A stretch of 64,000 nucleotides of DNA from an uncultured Muribaculum sp. (GCA_910589555.1 CAJUTE010000003.1:69953-133952), one strand, 5' to 3'. Counted from the first letter of the stretch, positions 52,319 to 61,393 are shown. The notes: generated by a model not told the origin, from the sequence alone. Numbers and translations: made by a program.

Positions 52319-53980
52319 TCACAATGAGCGAACTAACTCATCCCAATCTTTTGCTGATGCATTTTCAGTACCAAATGTCTTTTTGTATAAGCGAGCACGT
52401 ATGGATGTGATGGAACTTGACGATTTATTGGTAATGCGACTGATTTGATTGGGCGAAACTCCAATTTTCACAAGCATAGTCACTCGCCACTCTATCTCGG
52501 AAAGAGCATTATTAACTCTCAATTTTAGATAAAAATTTGGGAACTTATTTTTCAATACGTTCTCTAAATCTTGCCAATCTTGACTATTATATTTTATTTC
52601 AGGATTTATTTTCGAATCTATAAATTTTATTACTATCGGATATTCTGAAAATAAATTTTCACCAACATCACAAGTAATTAAATCATCTTGTTTTTCCCTA
52701 TAGGCTAACTCTTGTTTTAATGAATATATTTCCTGTTCATAAACTTTTGTTTGTCGCTCTCGATTTTCATAATCCAACCTCAAAGATGAAAAAAATATTT
52801 TCTGTTTACGATATCGAGTTATCTGAGATAAAATTATCACCACTAAAACGACTAATACAAGCCCCAAAATCATAATATTTCGTTGCAACCTTGTACTTTT
52901 AAGTGCTAACGTCTTATTCTCATTCTCCCTTAATCTATAGTCATAAACAGCCTTAGCTTTTGCTATCGCTTCAAGTGAATTATAGTAATCAACTGTATCT
53001 ATACATCGCAACATTTCGTTCAAATGGTAACTCAGACTATCGTTAGGTTCAGTTTCCATTATTATATTTACCATTTCCTTGTGTGCAAATTTTCGCACTT
53101 TGACATTTCCACTATCACAAAGCCATCGTAAATATGAAATGCTTCGGGCTTTATCGTATTTAGAATAAATGCTTGCTGCCGAAGAGAAAACTAATTGCTT
53201 TTCATGGGGACTCATTTTATATGAAAGAGCTTCTTCAATATATTTTTTAGCTAAATCGATTTTATCCATTTTATAGGCAAAATTTGCCTTAAGACGAGGA
53301 ACAAAAGCATTCCTTTTATCGTCATCCAAATATTTAGATAATTCGTATGCCCTATCCAAATACATCTGGGCACTATCACATTGAAGTAACGTCCAACAAC
53401 TTTCAGCAAGTGATGTTAAATCATGAATAATTGCAGCTGTATCGTTTAGCAACGAAGTGTATTCAAATGCAATTTTATCCTCATCAAGAGCTAATTCATA
53501 AAATCCTTGCTTAGCATATATTTGTGAAATTTGAGAATGCACAAAACTTGCCTGTCTTATGTCAGCATCAGGAGAGATTCGGTCGAGGGCTTTCTGAAAA
53601 TAGTCAAGGGCTCTCGGGGCATCGCCGAGTTCTGAATATGTGCGTCCTCCGTAATAAAGCGCCACCGCACTCAGAGTATCATCGCTCCGATCTTTGTAGT
53701 ATTCTAAAATTGGCGTTATAATACTATCTGACATAATAGGGATATCAGCTTTATCCGAAGCCTTGTATCTCATTAATTCATAGAACATTGATATTTTCTC
53801 GTTGCTTCGGTCGACAAACGGAGCTATGGAATCAAGCACCGCCAAAGCACTGTCAGGATTAAAATCGGCTAAAGCACCGGCACGTGCCACCTCATCCCAC
53901 ATTTCCTGAGATGGTCGGGAGCATGAGAAGACGGCAATTAAAATTGCAATAACAGGCAGACTTCTAAATATGCGATTCAT
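52319..53980 (-). CDS. TPR-membrane-HTH regulator
   Basis: Protein of 553 aa. N-terminal lipoprotein-like or signal segment (lipobox-like VFSC at 17-20), tetratricopeptide repeats over about 50-350 (for example ALYYGGRTYSELGDAPRALDYFQKAL), one transmembrane helix near 385-408 (NIMILGLVLVVLVVIILSQI), a coiled coil about 410-450, then a LuxR-like helix-turn-helix at about 490-540 (LSEIEWRVTMLVKIGVSPNQISRITNKSSSS). This design is frequent in Bacteroidales and suggests a sensor outside the membrane tied to DNA binding inside. It lies directly upstream of the DUF3244-C10 operon, with the TACGCAT array between. This gene and the next are richer in A+T than their neighbours. Confidence 0.82.
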   Translation of the reverse strand: MNRIFRSLPVIAILIAVFSCSRPSQEMWDEVARAGALADFNPDSALAVLDSIAPFVDRSNEKISMFYELMRYKASDKADIPIMSDSIITPILEYYKDRSDDTLSAVALYYGGRTYSELGDAPRALDYFQKALDRISPDADIRQASFVHSQISQIYAKQGFYELALDEDKIAFEYTSLLNDTAAIIHDLTSLAESCWTLLQCDSAQMYLDRAYELSKYLDDDKRNAFVPRLKANFAYKMDKIDLAKKYIEEALSYKMSPHEKQLVFSSAASIYSKYDKARSISYLRWLCDSGNVKVRKFAHKEMVNIIMETEPNDSLSYHLNEMLRCIDTVDYYNSLEAIAKAKAVYDYRLRENENKTLALKSTRLQRNIMILGLVLVVLVVIILSQITRYRKQKIFFSSLRLDYENRERQTKVYEQEIYSLKQELAYREKQDDLITCDVGENLFSEYPIVIKFIDSKINPEIKYNSQDWQDLENVLKNKFPNFYLKLRVNNALSEIEWRVTMLVKIGVSPNQISRITNKSSSSITSIRARLYKKTFGTENASAKDWDELVRSL

Positions 53981-53997
53981 CGTAACTTATTCCTACG

Positions 53998-54005
53998 CAA
54001 ATGTA
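53998..54005 (-). promoter_or_regulatory. Promoter -7 box of the TPR-HTH regulator gene (TACATTTG on minus strand)
   Basis: Exact TAnnTTTG match; predicted leader about 13 bases. A TACGCAA sequence (53994-54000), one base off the array motif, overlaps it and could allow autoregulation. Confidence 0.55.
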
Positions 54006-54021
54006 ATGAATAAGTTTGTAA

Positions 54022-54070
54022 ATAAAAAACCTAAGCGGAGGTAATTGTGTGTATTCACAATACCCTCCGC
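54022..54070 (-). terminator. Terminator of the flavodoxin gene
   Basis: Stem GCGGAGG...CCCTCCGC extended by ATTGTG/CACAAT (54035-54070), followed on the minus strand by a T6 run. Confidence 0.75.
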
Positions 54071-54086
54071 GATTATCAGAGCGCAA

Positions 54087-54136
54087 GCCCCGGAACCCTG
54101 TCCATTATCCGACAGTCTACCTTCGGATTCCGGGGC
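54087..54136. other. Nested stem-loop element after flavodoxin
   Basis: Outer 9-bp perfect stem GCCCCGGAA (54087-54095) with TTCCGGGGC (54128-54136), enclosing an inner CTGTC/GACAG stem (54098-54102, 54111-54115). It has no T-run of its own and lies between the flavodoxin stop and its terminator. It may stabilise the 3' end of the mRNA. Confidence 0.5.
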
Positions 54137-54164
54137 ATTTAAATTCTTGCTTAGAAATGATTTT

Positions 54165-54665
54165 CTAAATCTCTGTTTTAAGTTTTGCCACCCACTCCTT
54201 TATGCGAGGTGCGGTAAGCTCTTCTTTATTTACCTGATCAAGGCACAAGCCCACATACACTCCGTCGATAAAAGCCGGTGAATTATCAAATTCATATACA
54301 TTGGCATCAAACGCGCCGACAAACGCCGCTCCTGTGTTCTGCAATCGGGAATAAATCTCACCGAGGGCGCCACAGAACGTATCGCTCATAGTCTCATCCC
54401 CGCAGCCAAACAGGGCTATCTTCTTGCCTTTCAGATCAAGTGCCTCCAATCCATCGATGAAGTCATACCAGTCATCCTGCAATTCCCCATTGCCCCATGT
54501 CGATGCTCCAAGCAGAAGCACATCGTATGGTGCCACTTCTGAAGGTGCCGATTTGGCAACATTGTGTATATCATCCTTGGCTACACCTAAAAGAGCGGCT
54601 ATCTCGTCAGCCACTTCGGCGGTCATGCCGGTATTTGAACCATAAAAAATGCCTATTTTTTTCAT
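54165..54665 (-). CDS. fldA: Flavodoxin (long-chain)
   Basis: FMN-binding electron carrier of 166 aa. The phosphate loop is YGSNTGMTAEV (about 8-18); the FMN-binding loops STWGNGELQDDW (about 55-66) and FGCGDETMSDTFCGAL (about 89-104) are typical. The insertion that marks long-chain flavodoxins is present. Probable electron partner of PFOR. I see no TAnnTTTG box upstream, so its promoter may be of another type. Confidence 0.94.
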   Translation of the reverse strand: MKKIGIFYGSNTGMTAEVADEIAALLGVAKDDIHNVAKSAPSEVAPYDVLLLGASTWGNGELQDDWYDFIDGLEALDLKGKKIALFGCGDETMSDTFCGALGEIYSRLQNTGAAFVGAFDANVYEFDNSPAFIDGVYVGLCLDQVNKEELTAPRIKEWVAKLKTEI

Positions 54666-54732
54666 CGTCTTGTAACTTTTATATCTTTATAACACTACAA
54701 GCACGACAATGTTCAGACAACAGGGCGGATAA

Positions 54733-57297
54733 TCAGAACGCGAGATGAAATCCCACTCTTACTCCCCAGTCAGGCGCATCGGGAGTGTGACGGTAGCTCA
54801 GACGCCACACCGAGTCAATGCGCAGCACTCGGAAAATATTGTCGACTCCGGCACTAATCTCCATATAGGGATCTGACCAGGACATCATGGAAGTGTGGAC
54901 ATCAGAAGGAAACAAGAACAGGCTCTTATTATAAACGGGGTTATTGCGGTCGCTGAGGTTTCCCCAAAGACACTTGAATGTAACCACCTCACGCAACTTC
55001 AGTTTTTTCACAAGAGGTATTCGGTTAAAAATAAGCCCGTTCATCCAATAAGTGAGATTAACCGAAGCATAGCTGTCATTGATGAATTCAAGCGGATTCA
55101 TCAACGCATAGCTTTCCTGCTGGATGGTATATGATAGATTGGCATCAGGAAGGCACAGATCCATGTAGGGCGACGGCAACCATGAGTGACCAGCCTTAGC
55201 TATGGCATCAAGATAACCGAATGCCGAAAACCAGAATCGTTTCGAAAATTTGAACTCGGTGCGGTTGATCTCAAACATGCTGCCAAACAATCCCTTTGGA
55301 GCATAAGTATGAGACAGTTCAAACACCGGCGCGTCAAGATTTATGGGAAGGCGATTGGTCTTCCCCTGCACGAATTTTTCTCCCGGCGCATACCGTAACG
55401 CAAGTTTAAATGAGGTCTCATCATAGTGGCCGAAACGATTGCCGTATCCGTCAATGAATGGAATCCATCGTGTAGCTTCCTGCCGCTCGAATGACGCCGA
55501 GGCGACAACCGAGAAGTTGTTAAGCAGTTCAAGAGTGTATTCAAGCGTTGTGGCACGGCGATAAGTCACTCGCGTATCCTCCATACGTTTCAACGACAGG
55601 AAGATGTTATCCTGATTGGTAGCGGAATATTTCTGCCCAAGCTGGTCAAGATCATAAAGAGATGTAAGCCTCAGCGAATGCACCGGAAACTCTCTGGAAT
55701 GATATTTTTTGTCACGGAAAGAATATTCAAGCTCGCCGCGATATTTCCATTTATGGTCACGGAACCCGTAGGCGACATATCCTCGGGCAAACCATCTTTT
55801 GGAAAGATGCGCCGTGGTCATTCCACCGGTACGCAGGCGCAATCCTTCGGCTGTATTGTAAGAAATGCTCGTGTTCACGGGACCGTAGTCAAATTTGCTC
55901 GGATCACCGGTATGCACATATCCGCTCACAATCAACCGCAATGTTTTCTCAGTCCAGTAATAAAGCGGCACGGCACGCATACGGCTCACCATCTCATCTA
56001 TGTTACGCTCGCCATGCTCAAGAGGCACCATGCGCTCCTCAGCCCAGAATTCTCCCTCTCGGTCATAGGCTTCAGGAACAATAATTTCCGCCGGCACGAC
56101 ACTGAAAAGCGACTGATCAGACGGAGGAGAGAATGTAAAGCCGGAATAAGCGTTATTGCGGCGTGCATAAAGCTGAGGTAGCCCGGGAAGCACAGAAAAC
56201 TCCACAATCATGTCATCCGACTTTTTCAGCCTTGATCCATCGGGAGCTTTATCAAATTCCTGCACAAGCGTGAACGCATCGAGAAAATTGACATTGATGG
56301 TGTGAGGCAAAAACATCTCTACCCTCTTCACAAACATGGTAGAATCGCCCTTCGGCACATAAAGCTTCCCGATGAATCCCCATGTCTCGGGAGTGTGAGG
56401 CACAAAACTCAACACCACACACGAATCCCCTTCCAGTTCAACCGTATCAGTGAGGTAATATTTATAAAAATCAGGACCTATCTTGGCAAGCGGACTCACA
56501 AACCTATTCTGCAACAGCGTGACATCGTTATCATATATATCGACTTCCCTGAAAACATCCTCAAGCACTTGCCGCGAAGCGTCGCTGTTATGGGAAATGT
56601 CGTCCACTCCTTCCTGACGCAATCCGCGCACCACCTCTTTCTTTCGCTCGCCATGATCAGAATAGTTGACATCCGACACTTTTTCCTTCACCATGAAGTT
56701 GAGAATAGGCTTTCCCGACACCACTGATGTGTCGACATACTCCTGCATGAACTTGAACTTATCACCAAGCCAGGAATAATTGCCATCGGGATTGAAATCA
56801 TTGATTGCCATCGACAACCGTTCATATTTTCCATAGCTGTAGAACTCATGGCGTCGCGGATCATTCTTTTCCTTGGATTCACGGATGCGGTTCACGAAAT
56901 CAACCGCAGGATTATTTTTCTTGCTGTATTTCTCTTTTTTAGGTTTGACCACCACCTCTGAAAGCATGACTCCTGTAGGGACAAGCTCCACCGTGAGAGC
57001 ATTGCCGGTCGCGACCGTCAATGGCAGAATCTTTTCTGAATAACCCATCACCGAGAAACGTATGCTGTCGGCACCACTGCGTTTCCATATCGAAAACTTA
57101 CCACGGTCATCAGTGAGTTTCCCCTCATTGGTCGACGGTATAAAAACCGCGGTATAAGGTATAGGCTCCCGTGACAAAGAGTCAATCACAACTCCCGTCA
57201 CAAGAAAGTCACGAGCCGACAAGCTCAGCCAGCCGCAGCAAAACGCAACGGCGAGCAACAATCGTGAGGTAAATGTGTTGAATGACCCGTTTCTCAA
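54733..57297 (-). CDS. DUF5686 family outer-membrane protein with carboxypeptidase-regulatory-like domain
   Basis: Protein of 854 aa if read from the TTG at 57297. Signal peptide (RLLLAVAFCCGWLSLSA), CarboxypepD_reg-like domain about 30-110 (VTGVVIDSLSREPIPYTAVF), then the DUF5686 region and a barrel ending in Phe (VRVGFHLAF). Function unknown; the family is typical of Bacteroidetes outer membranes. The start is odd: no ATG exists in frame near the 5' end. An ATG at 57326-57324, well placed behind the promoter, reads MKYKNNNPKN and stops. One more A in the A6 run (57303-57298) would join it in frame to the signal peptide. Confidence 0.85.
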   Translation of the reverse strand: MRNGSFNTFTSRLLLAVAFCCGWLSLSARDFLVTGVVIDSLSREPIPYTAVFIPSTNEGKLTDDRGKFSIWKRSGADSIRFSVMGYSEKILPLTVATGNALTVELVPTGVMLSEVVVKPKKEKYSKKNNPAVDFVNRIRESKEKNDPRRHEFYSYGKYERLSMAINDFNPDGNYSWLGDKFKFMQEYVDTSVVSGKPILNFMVKEKVSDVNYSDHGERKKEVVRGLRQEGVDDISHNSDASRQVLEDVFREVDIYDNDVTLLQNRFVSPLAKIGPDFYKYYLTDTVELEGDSCVVLSFVPHTPETWGFIGKLYVPKGDSTMFVKRVEMFLPHTINVNFLDAFTLVQEFDKAPDGSRLKKSDDMIVEFSVLPGLPQLYARRNNAYSGFTFSPPSDQSLFSVVPAEIIVPEAYDREGEFWAEERMVPLEHGERNIDEMVSRMRAVPLYYWTEKTLRLIVSGYVHTGDPSKFDYGPVNTSISYNTAEGLRLRTGGMTTAHLSKRWFARGYVAYGFRDHKWKYRGELEYSFRDKKYHSREFPVHSLRLTSLYDLDQLGQKYSATNQDNIFLSLKRMEDTRVTYRRATTLEYTLELLNNFSVVASASFERQEATRWIPFIDGYGNRFGHYDETSFKLALRYAPGEKFVQGKTNRLPINLDAPVFELSHTYAPKGLFGSMFEINRTEFKFSKRFWFSAFGYLDAIAKAGHSWLPSPYMDLCLPDANLSYTIQQESYALMNPLEFINDSYASVNLTYWMNGLIFNRIPLVKKLKLREVVTFKCLWGNLSDRNNPVYNKSLFLFPSDVHTSMMSWSDPYMEISAGVDNIFRVLRIDSVWRLSYRHTPDAPDWGVRVGFHLAF

Positions 57298-57336
57298 TTT
57301 TTTGGATTATTGTTCTTATATTTCATTAAACAAATT

Positions 57337-57352
57337 TATCTTTGCAAAGTTA
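57337..57352. promoter_or_regulatory. Fused back-to-back promoters of the DUF5686 and CYTH genes
   Basis: TATCTTTGCAAAGTTA holds two abutting -7 boxes: TATCTTTG (57337-57344, plus strand, for the CYTH gene) and TAACTTTG (57352-57345, minus strand, for the DUF5686 gene). The predicted start sites (about 57348 and 57341) overlap, so only one polymerase could bind at a time. Confidence 0.65.
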
Positions 57353-57371
57353 ATAAAAATCCACTCACTCA

Positions 57372-57839
57372 ATGGCAAAAGAAATTGAACGTAAGTTTTT
57401 AGTCGTTAATGATTCTTATAAAGAATTGTGTAACACCGTATTGAATATCTCGCAAGGATACATTACCACCGACAAAAAAGCAGTGGTCAGAGTAAGGACC
57501 TGCAATGAAAAAGGATTTCTGACCATAAAAGGGGAAAACTCAGGAGCCGTGCGCGACGAATGGGAATACCCTATTCCTGTTGATGATGCCAAAGAAATGA
57601 TCAGGAAACTTGCCGGGAATACAGTGATAGCAAAAACTAGATATTTAATTGATTTTAAAGGATTTCGCTGGGAAGTCGACGAGTTTCACTCTCCTGCGGC
57701 AGGATTGGTCGTAGCTGAGATTGAGCTCCCCGATGAGAGTACGGAATTTCCGCTTCCTCCCTTTATAGGTGAAGAAGTGACCGGAAATCCCGCATATTAT
57801 AATTCATCAATCGCTGCTGCCGGGAAATTGAATAGCTGA
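57372..57839 (+). CDS. CYTH domain protein
   Basis: Protein of 155 aa beginning MAKEIERKFLV, the ExExK signature (Glu4, Glu6, Lys8) of the CYTH/triphosphate tunnel metalloenzyme fold, with further tunnel residues in VVRVRTC, FLTIKG, KTRYLI, WEVDEFH and AEIELPDE. Members hydrolyse inorganic triphosphate, thiamine triphosphate or make cAMP; short bacterial ones like this are most often tripolyphosphatases. It converges on rlmD with 20 bases between stops. Confidence 0.9.
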   Translation: MAKEIERKFLVVNDSYKELCNTVLNISQGYITTDKKAVVRVRTCNEKGFLTIKGENSGAVRDEWEYPIPVDDAKEMIRKLAGNTVIAKTRYLIDFKGFRWEVDEFHSPAAGLVVAEIELPDESTEFPLPPFIGEEVTGNPAYYNSSIAAAGKLNS

Positions 57840-57859
57840 AACAACTTCAATTATTCCAC

Positions 57860-59269
57860 TTAACGCAACTCCATTTTCACCACATTCTCGACGTGAGCCG
57901 TGTGGGGAAACATATCGACCGGCTGAATCGCAGTGAGTTTATACTTAGCGTCGAGCATCGCAATATCCCTTGCCTGTGTCGCAGGATTGCAACTCACATA
58001 GACAATGCGCTTGGGTTCGGCATTAAGAATGACGTTGACCACATCCTCGTGCATTCCGGCACGTGGAGGATCGACTATCATGACATCAGGTCTACCATGC
58101 TCGGCAATGAACCGGTCGGTAAGAATATCCTTCATGTCACCGGCATAAAATTCAGTATTGTCGAGTCCGTTGACCTTAGCATTGACCTTGGCATCCTCGA
58201 TCGCCTCAGGCACATATTCTATGCCGATCACCTTCGATGCTTTACGTGCCACAAAATTGGCAATTGTCCCGGTACCGGTGTAAAGGTCATATACAAATTC
58301 ATCACCGGTCAACCCGGCAAAATCGCGTGCCACGCTATAAAGCCTGTAAGCCTGGCGGGAATTGGTCTGATAGAACGATTTGGGACCTATGCGGAATTTC
58401 AATCCCTCCATCTCCTCTTCTATATAATCACGCCCGCTAAAGAGAATCACATCTTGATCACCTATAGTGTCATTGACTTTAGTATTGACCACATACATCA
58501 ACGATGTGATTTCCGGGAACTCTTCCTTAACCGCTGAAAGGAGCGATTCTATAGCGTTTTTGTCATCTTCACCAAACACCATCACTACCATCACCTCGCC
58601 TGTCGAAGCTATCCTTATCATCAGCGTGCGCAGGAATCCGGTTTGTCCGCGAAGATCATAAAAAGAGAGGCCGTTCTGCTTGCCGTAATCTTTTATAAAA
58701 AGGCGTATGCGATTACCGAGATCATCCTGAAGATGGCAGCACTCTATATCAAGCACCTTGTCAAACGCTCCCGGAATGTGGAATCCGGCGGCATCACGGT
58801 CGGTAAATTCCTCCGATGAATTCAACTGCTCAAATGTGAGCCACTTTTTATTGGAGAAAGTATATTCCATCTTGTTTCGATACTCCCATATAGATTCCGA
58901 ACCTATAATCGGCGACACCTCAGGAGCCTCTACTTTAGCGATGCGTGTGATGCAGTCCTCCACTTGCTGCTGCTTGCATTTCAATTGATAGTCATAAGGC
59001 AAATGTTGCCAACGGCAACCGCCGCACACGGTAAAGTGCTCGCAACGCGGTGAAATCCTGACGCTTCCCGGCTCTACCATCCGGGCTATGCGGCCTTCTG
59101 CATAATTCTTCTTTTTCTTGGTCAGTTTTATGTCAACTATATCTCCGGGAGAGCCGTAAGGCACAAACACCACCATGTCATTGACCCGGGCAAGAGCGTT
59201 GCCCTCGGCTGCTACATCAGTAATTGTCACATTTTCCAGTATCGGCAGTTCTTTTCTTTTTCTCGACAT
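57860..59269 (-). CDS. rlmD: 23S rRNA (uracil(1939)-C(5))-methyltransferase RlmD
   Basis: RNA m5U methyltransferase, 469 aa. An N-terminal TRAM domain (about 8-65), Fe-S cluster cysteines in CEHFTVCGGCRWQHL near 76-90 with a fourth Cys in QLKCKQQ, SAM-binding YDLYTGTGTIANF near 318, DPPRAGMH near 398 and the catalytic Cys in VYVSCNPATQARD near 428. Bacteroidales often carry two such paralogs, so RlmCD-type specificity (U747/U1939) remains possible. Confidence 0.9.
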   Translation of the reverse strand: MSRKRKELPILENVTITDVAAEGNALARVNDMVVFVPYGSPGDIVDIKLTKKKKNYAEGRIARMVEPGSVRISPRCEHFTVCGGCRWQHLPYDYQLKCKQQQVEDCITRIAKVEAPEVSPIIGSESIWEYRNKMEYTFSNKKWLTFEQLNSSEEFTDRDAAGFHIPGAFDKVLDIECCHLQDDLGNRIRLFIKDYGKQNGLSFYDLRGQTGFLRTLMIRIASTGEVMVVMVFGEDDKNAIESLLSAVKEEFPEITSLMYVVNTKVNDTIGDQDVILFSGRDYIEEEMEGLKFRIGPKSFYQTNSRQAYRLYSVARDFAGLTGDEFVYDLYTGTGTIANFVARKASKVIGIEYVPEAIEDAKVNAKVNGLDNTEFYAGDMKDILTDRFIAEHGRPDVMIVDPPRAGMHEDVVNVILNAEPKRIVYVSCNPATQARDIAMLDAKYKLTAIQPVDMFPHTAHVENVVKMELR

Positions 59270-59317
59270 AATTAACCGGTTTTATTGTAGAAATTTTATG
59301 CTGTTCAAATTTTTGCA

Positions 59318-59325
59318 CAAAAGTA
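59318..59325 (-). promoter_or_regulatory. Promoter -7 box of rlmD (TACTTTTG on minus strand)
   Basis: Exact TAnnTTTG match; predicted leader about 45 bases. It diverges from prfA, whose likely box TAACTTCG (59381-59388) has one mismatch. Confidence 0.55.
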
Positions 59326-59407
59326 CGTAATTATCTTCATTCAGTAAGATGCAATATTAAGATATTTGCGGATATTTTCGTAACTTCGCGGAAAATTAGA
59401 TTTAGAA

Positions 59408-60517
59408 ATGGCAGAAAACTCCCTACTTTCACGTCTTGACGGAATAGAAGCGCGATTTGAAGAAGTGAGCACTCTCATCACCGACCCGAGTGTGATCTCC
59501 GACATGAAGCGTTATGTGAGACTCACAAAAGAATACAAGGACCTCGAAAAGCTCACTGCGGCAACACGCGCTTATCGCAATTTGCTCGACAATGTGAAAG
59601 AAGCCCGTGAGGTGCTTGAAACCGAATCTGACGAAGAACTGAGAGCTATGGCTAAAGAAGAGCTTGATGCATCATCGTCTAAAATTCCGGAAATGGAAGA
59701 GGAGATAAAACTCCTGCTCATTCCTGCCGATCCTGAGGACGGCAAAAACGCTATCGTAGAAATACGCGGAGGAACAGGTGGCGACGAAGCGGCGATATTT
59801 GCCGGCGACCTGTTTAAAATGTACACCAAGTACTGCGAGTCTAAAGGATGGTCAGTTGCGGTGACAAGCTTTAACGAAGGTACTGCCGGAGGATTCAAAG
59901 AAGTAGTCTTCTCTGTTTCGGGCGAAGGAGTATATGGAATCCTGAAATATGAGAGCGGCGTGCATCGTGTGCAACGCGTTCCTGCCACCGAGACACAAGG
60001 ACGAGTCCATACCTCGGCTGCAACCGTGGCTGTACTGCCCGAAGCTGAGGAGTTTGACGTGGAGATAAACGAAGGCGAGATTAAATGGGACACATTCCGA
60101 AGCGGCGGTGCCGGTGGACAGAATGTGAACAAAGTCGAGTCGGGAGTCAGACTGCGCTATATGTGGAGAAACCCCAACAGCGGAGAAACCGAAGAGATCC
60201 TTATCGAATGTACCGAAACCCGCGACCAGCCAAAAAACAAGGAGAGAGCCTTGAGCCGACTGCGCACATTTATTTATGATAAGGAGCACCAGAAATATCT
60301 TGATGATATCGCATCCCGAAGAAAGACAATGGTGTCAACCGGCGACCGCTCAGCCAAGATACGCACCTATAATTATCCTCAGGGACGCATCACCGACCAC
60401 CGCATCAACTACACTATCTACAATCTGTCGGCATTCATGGATGGAGATATCCAGGATTGCATCGACCACCTGATTGTGGCTGAAAATGCGGAAAAACTTA
60501 AAGAGTCAGAACTGTAA
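59408..60517 (+). CDS. prfA: Peptide chain release factor 1
   Basis: Recognises UAA and UAG and triggers peptide release. The 369-aa protein has the PxT anticodon-mimic as PAT in RVPATETQGRVHTSA and the GGQ motif at 236-238 (SGGAGGQNVNKVES). It is intact, which matters for reading the TAG in the gene at 40.8-42.1 kb as a real stop. Followed by pyrF after 11 bases. Confidence 0.97.
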   Translation: MAENSLLSRLDGIEARFEEVSTLITDPSVISDMKRYVRLTKEYKDLEKLTAATRAYRNLLDNVKEAREVLETESDEELRAMAKEELDASSSKIPEMEEEIKLLLIPADPEDGKNAIVEIRGGTGGDEAAIFAGDLFKMYTKYCESKGWSVAVTSFNEGTAGGFKEVVFSVSGEGVYGILKYESGVHRVQRVPATETQGRVHTSAATVAVLPEAEEFDVEINEGEIKWDTFRSGGAGGQNVNKVESGVRLRYMWRNPNSGETEEILIECTETRDQPKNKERALSRLRTFIYDKEHQKYLDDIASRRKTMVSTGDRSAKIRTYNYPQGRITDHRINYTIYNLSAFMDGDIQDCIDHLIVAENAEKLKESEL

Positions 60518-60528
60518 AGATTATAATC

Positions 60529-61359
60529 ATGGAAAGAAAGGCATTAATCGAAAATATCCGAAGGAAAGGCAGCTTCCTTTGTGTGGGACTTGACCCTGAC
60601 ATAAAAAAACTCCCCGAAGCGGTTTTAAGAAAAGAAAATCCCATCCTCGAATTCAACAAGGCTATCATTGACGCCACCGCTGAATTCACCGTAGCCTACA
60701 AGCCCAATCTTGCGTTTTACGAAAGCATCGGACTCGAAGGCTGGATTGCATTGGAAGAAACAGTAAAATATATAAAGGAGCGGTATCCCGACCAATTCAT
60801 TATCGCCGACGCGAAACGCGGTGACATCGGAAACACCTCTCAAATGTATGCACGCAGCTTTTTCGAACACATGGACGTCGATGCTGTGACGGTAGCGCCT
60901 TATATGGGAGAAGACAGCGTGACTCCGTTTTTAGGATATGCCGGCAAGTGGGTTATACTTCTCGCTTTGACCTCCAATAAAGGAAGCCACGACTTCCAGT
61001 TCATTACTGACAATGACGGCAAGCGATTGTTTGAGCACGTGATTGAGACATCCTCCAAATGGGCTACCCCCGATGAAATGATGTATGTGGTGGGTGCCAC
61101 ACAGGGAAAAATGTTTGAGGACATCCGCAAAGTCGCCCCCAAGAGCTTCCTGCTCGTGCCCGGCGTAGGCGCACAGGGCGGAAGCCTTGAAGAAGTGGCT
61201 CGTTACGGAATGACCGATGACTGCGGACTACTCGTCAACTCATCACGCGGCATCATATATGCGTCAAATGGCGACGACTTTGACATTGCCGCCGGACGTG
61301 AAGCTAAAAAGCTCCGCGACCAAATGAGTGAACTTTTGAAAGTAAAACACATCATTTAG
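60529..61359 (+). CDS. pyrF: Orotidine 5'-phosphate decarboxylase (type 2)
   Basis: Final step of UMP synthesis. Protein of 276 aa, the longer type 2 form common in Bacteroidetes and Actinobacteria: FLCVGLDPD near 17, FVAYKPN-like TVAYKPNLAFYE near 53, the catalytic DAKRGDIGNT near 88 (Asp-Lys-x-x-Asp), and LLVPGVGAQGG near 210. Probably cotranscribed with prfA. Confidence 0.96.
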   Translation: MERKALIENIRRKGSFLCVGLDPDIKKLPEAVLRKENPILEFNKAIIDATAEFTVAYKPNLAFYESIGLEGWIALEETVKYIKERYPDQFIIADAKRGDIGNTSQMYARSFFEHMDVDAVTVAPYMGEDSVTPFLGYAGKWVILLALTSNKGSHDFQFITDNDGKRLFEHVIETSSKWATPDEMMYVVGATQGKMFEDIRKVAPKSFLLVPGVGAQGGSLEEVARYGMTDDCGLLVNSSRGIIYASNGDDFDIAAGREAKKLRDQMSELLKVKHII

Positions 61360-61393
61360 CGATTTTTAATAACTGTGTTATCTAAATTTTAGT

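Noticed and set aside
52319..53980. Classical sensor histidine kinase or hybrid two-component protein
   Set aside because: There is no HisKA, HATPase or receiver motif; the C-terminus is an HTH only.
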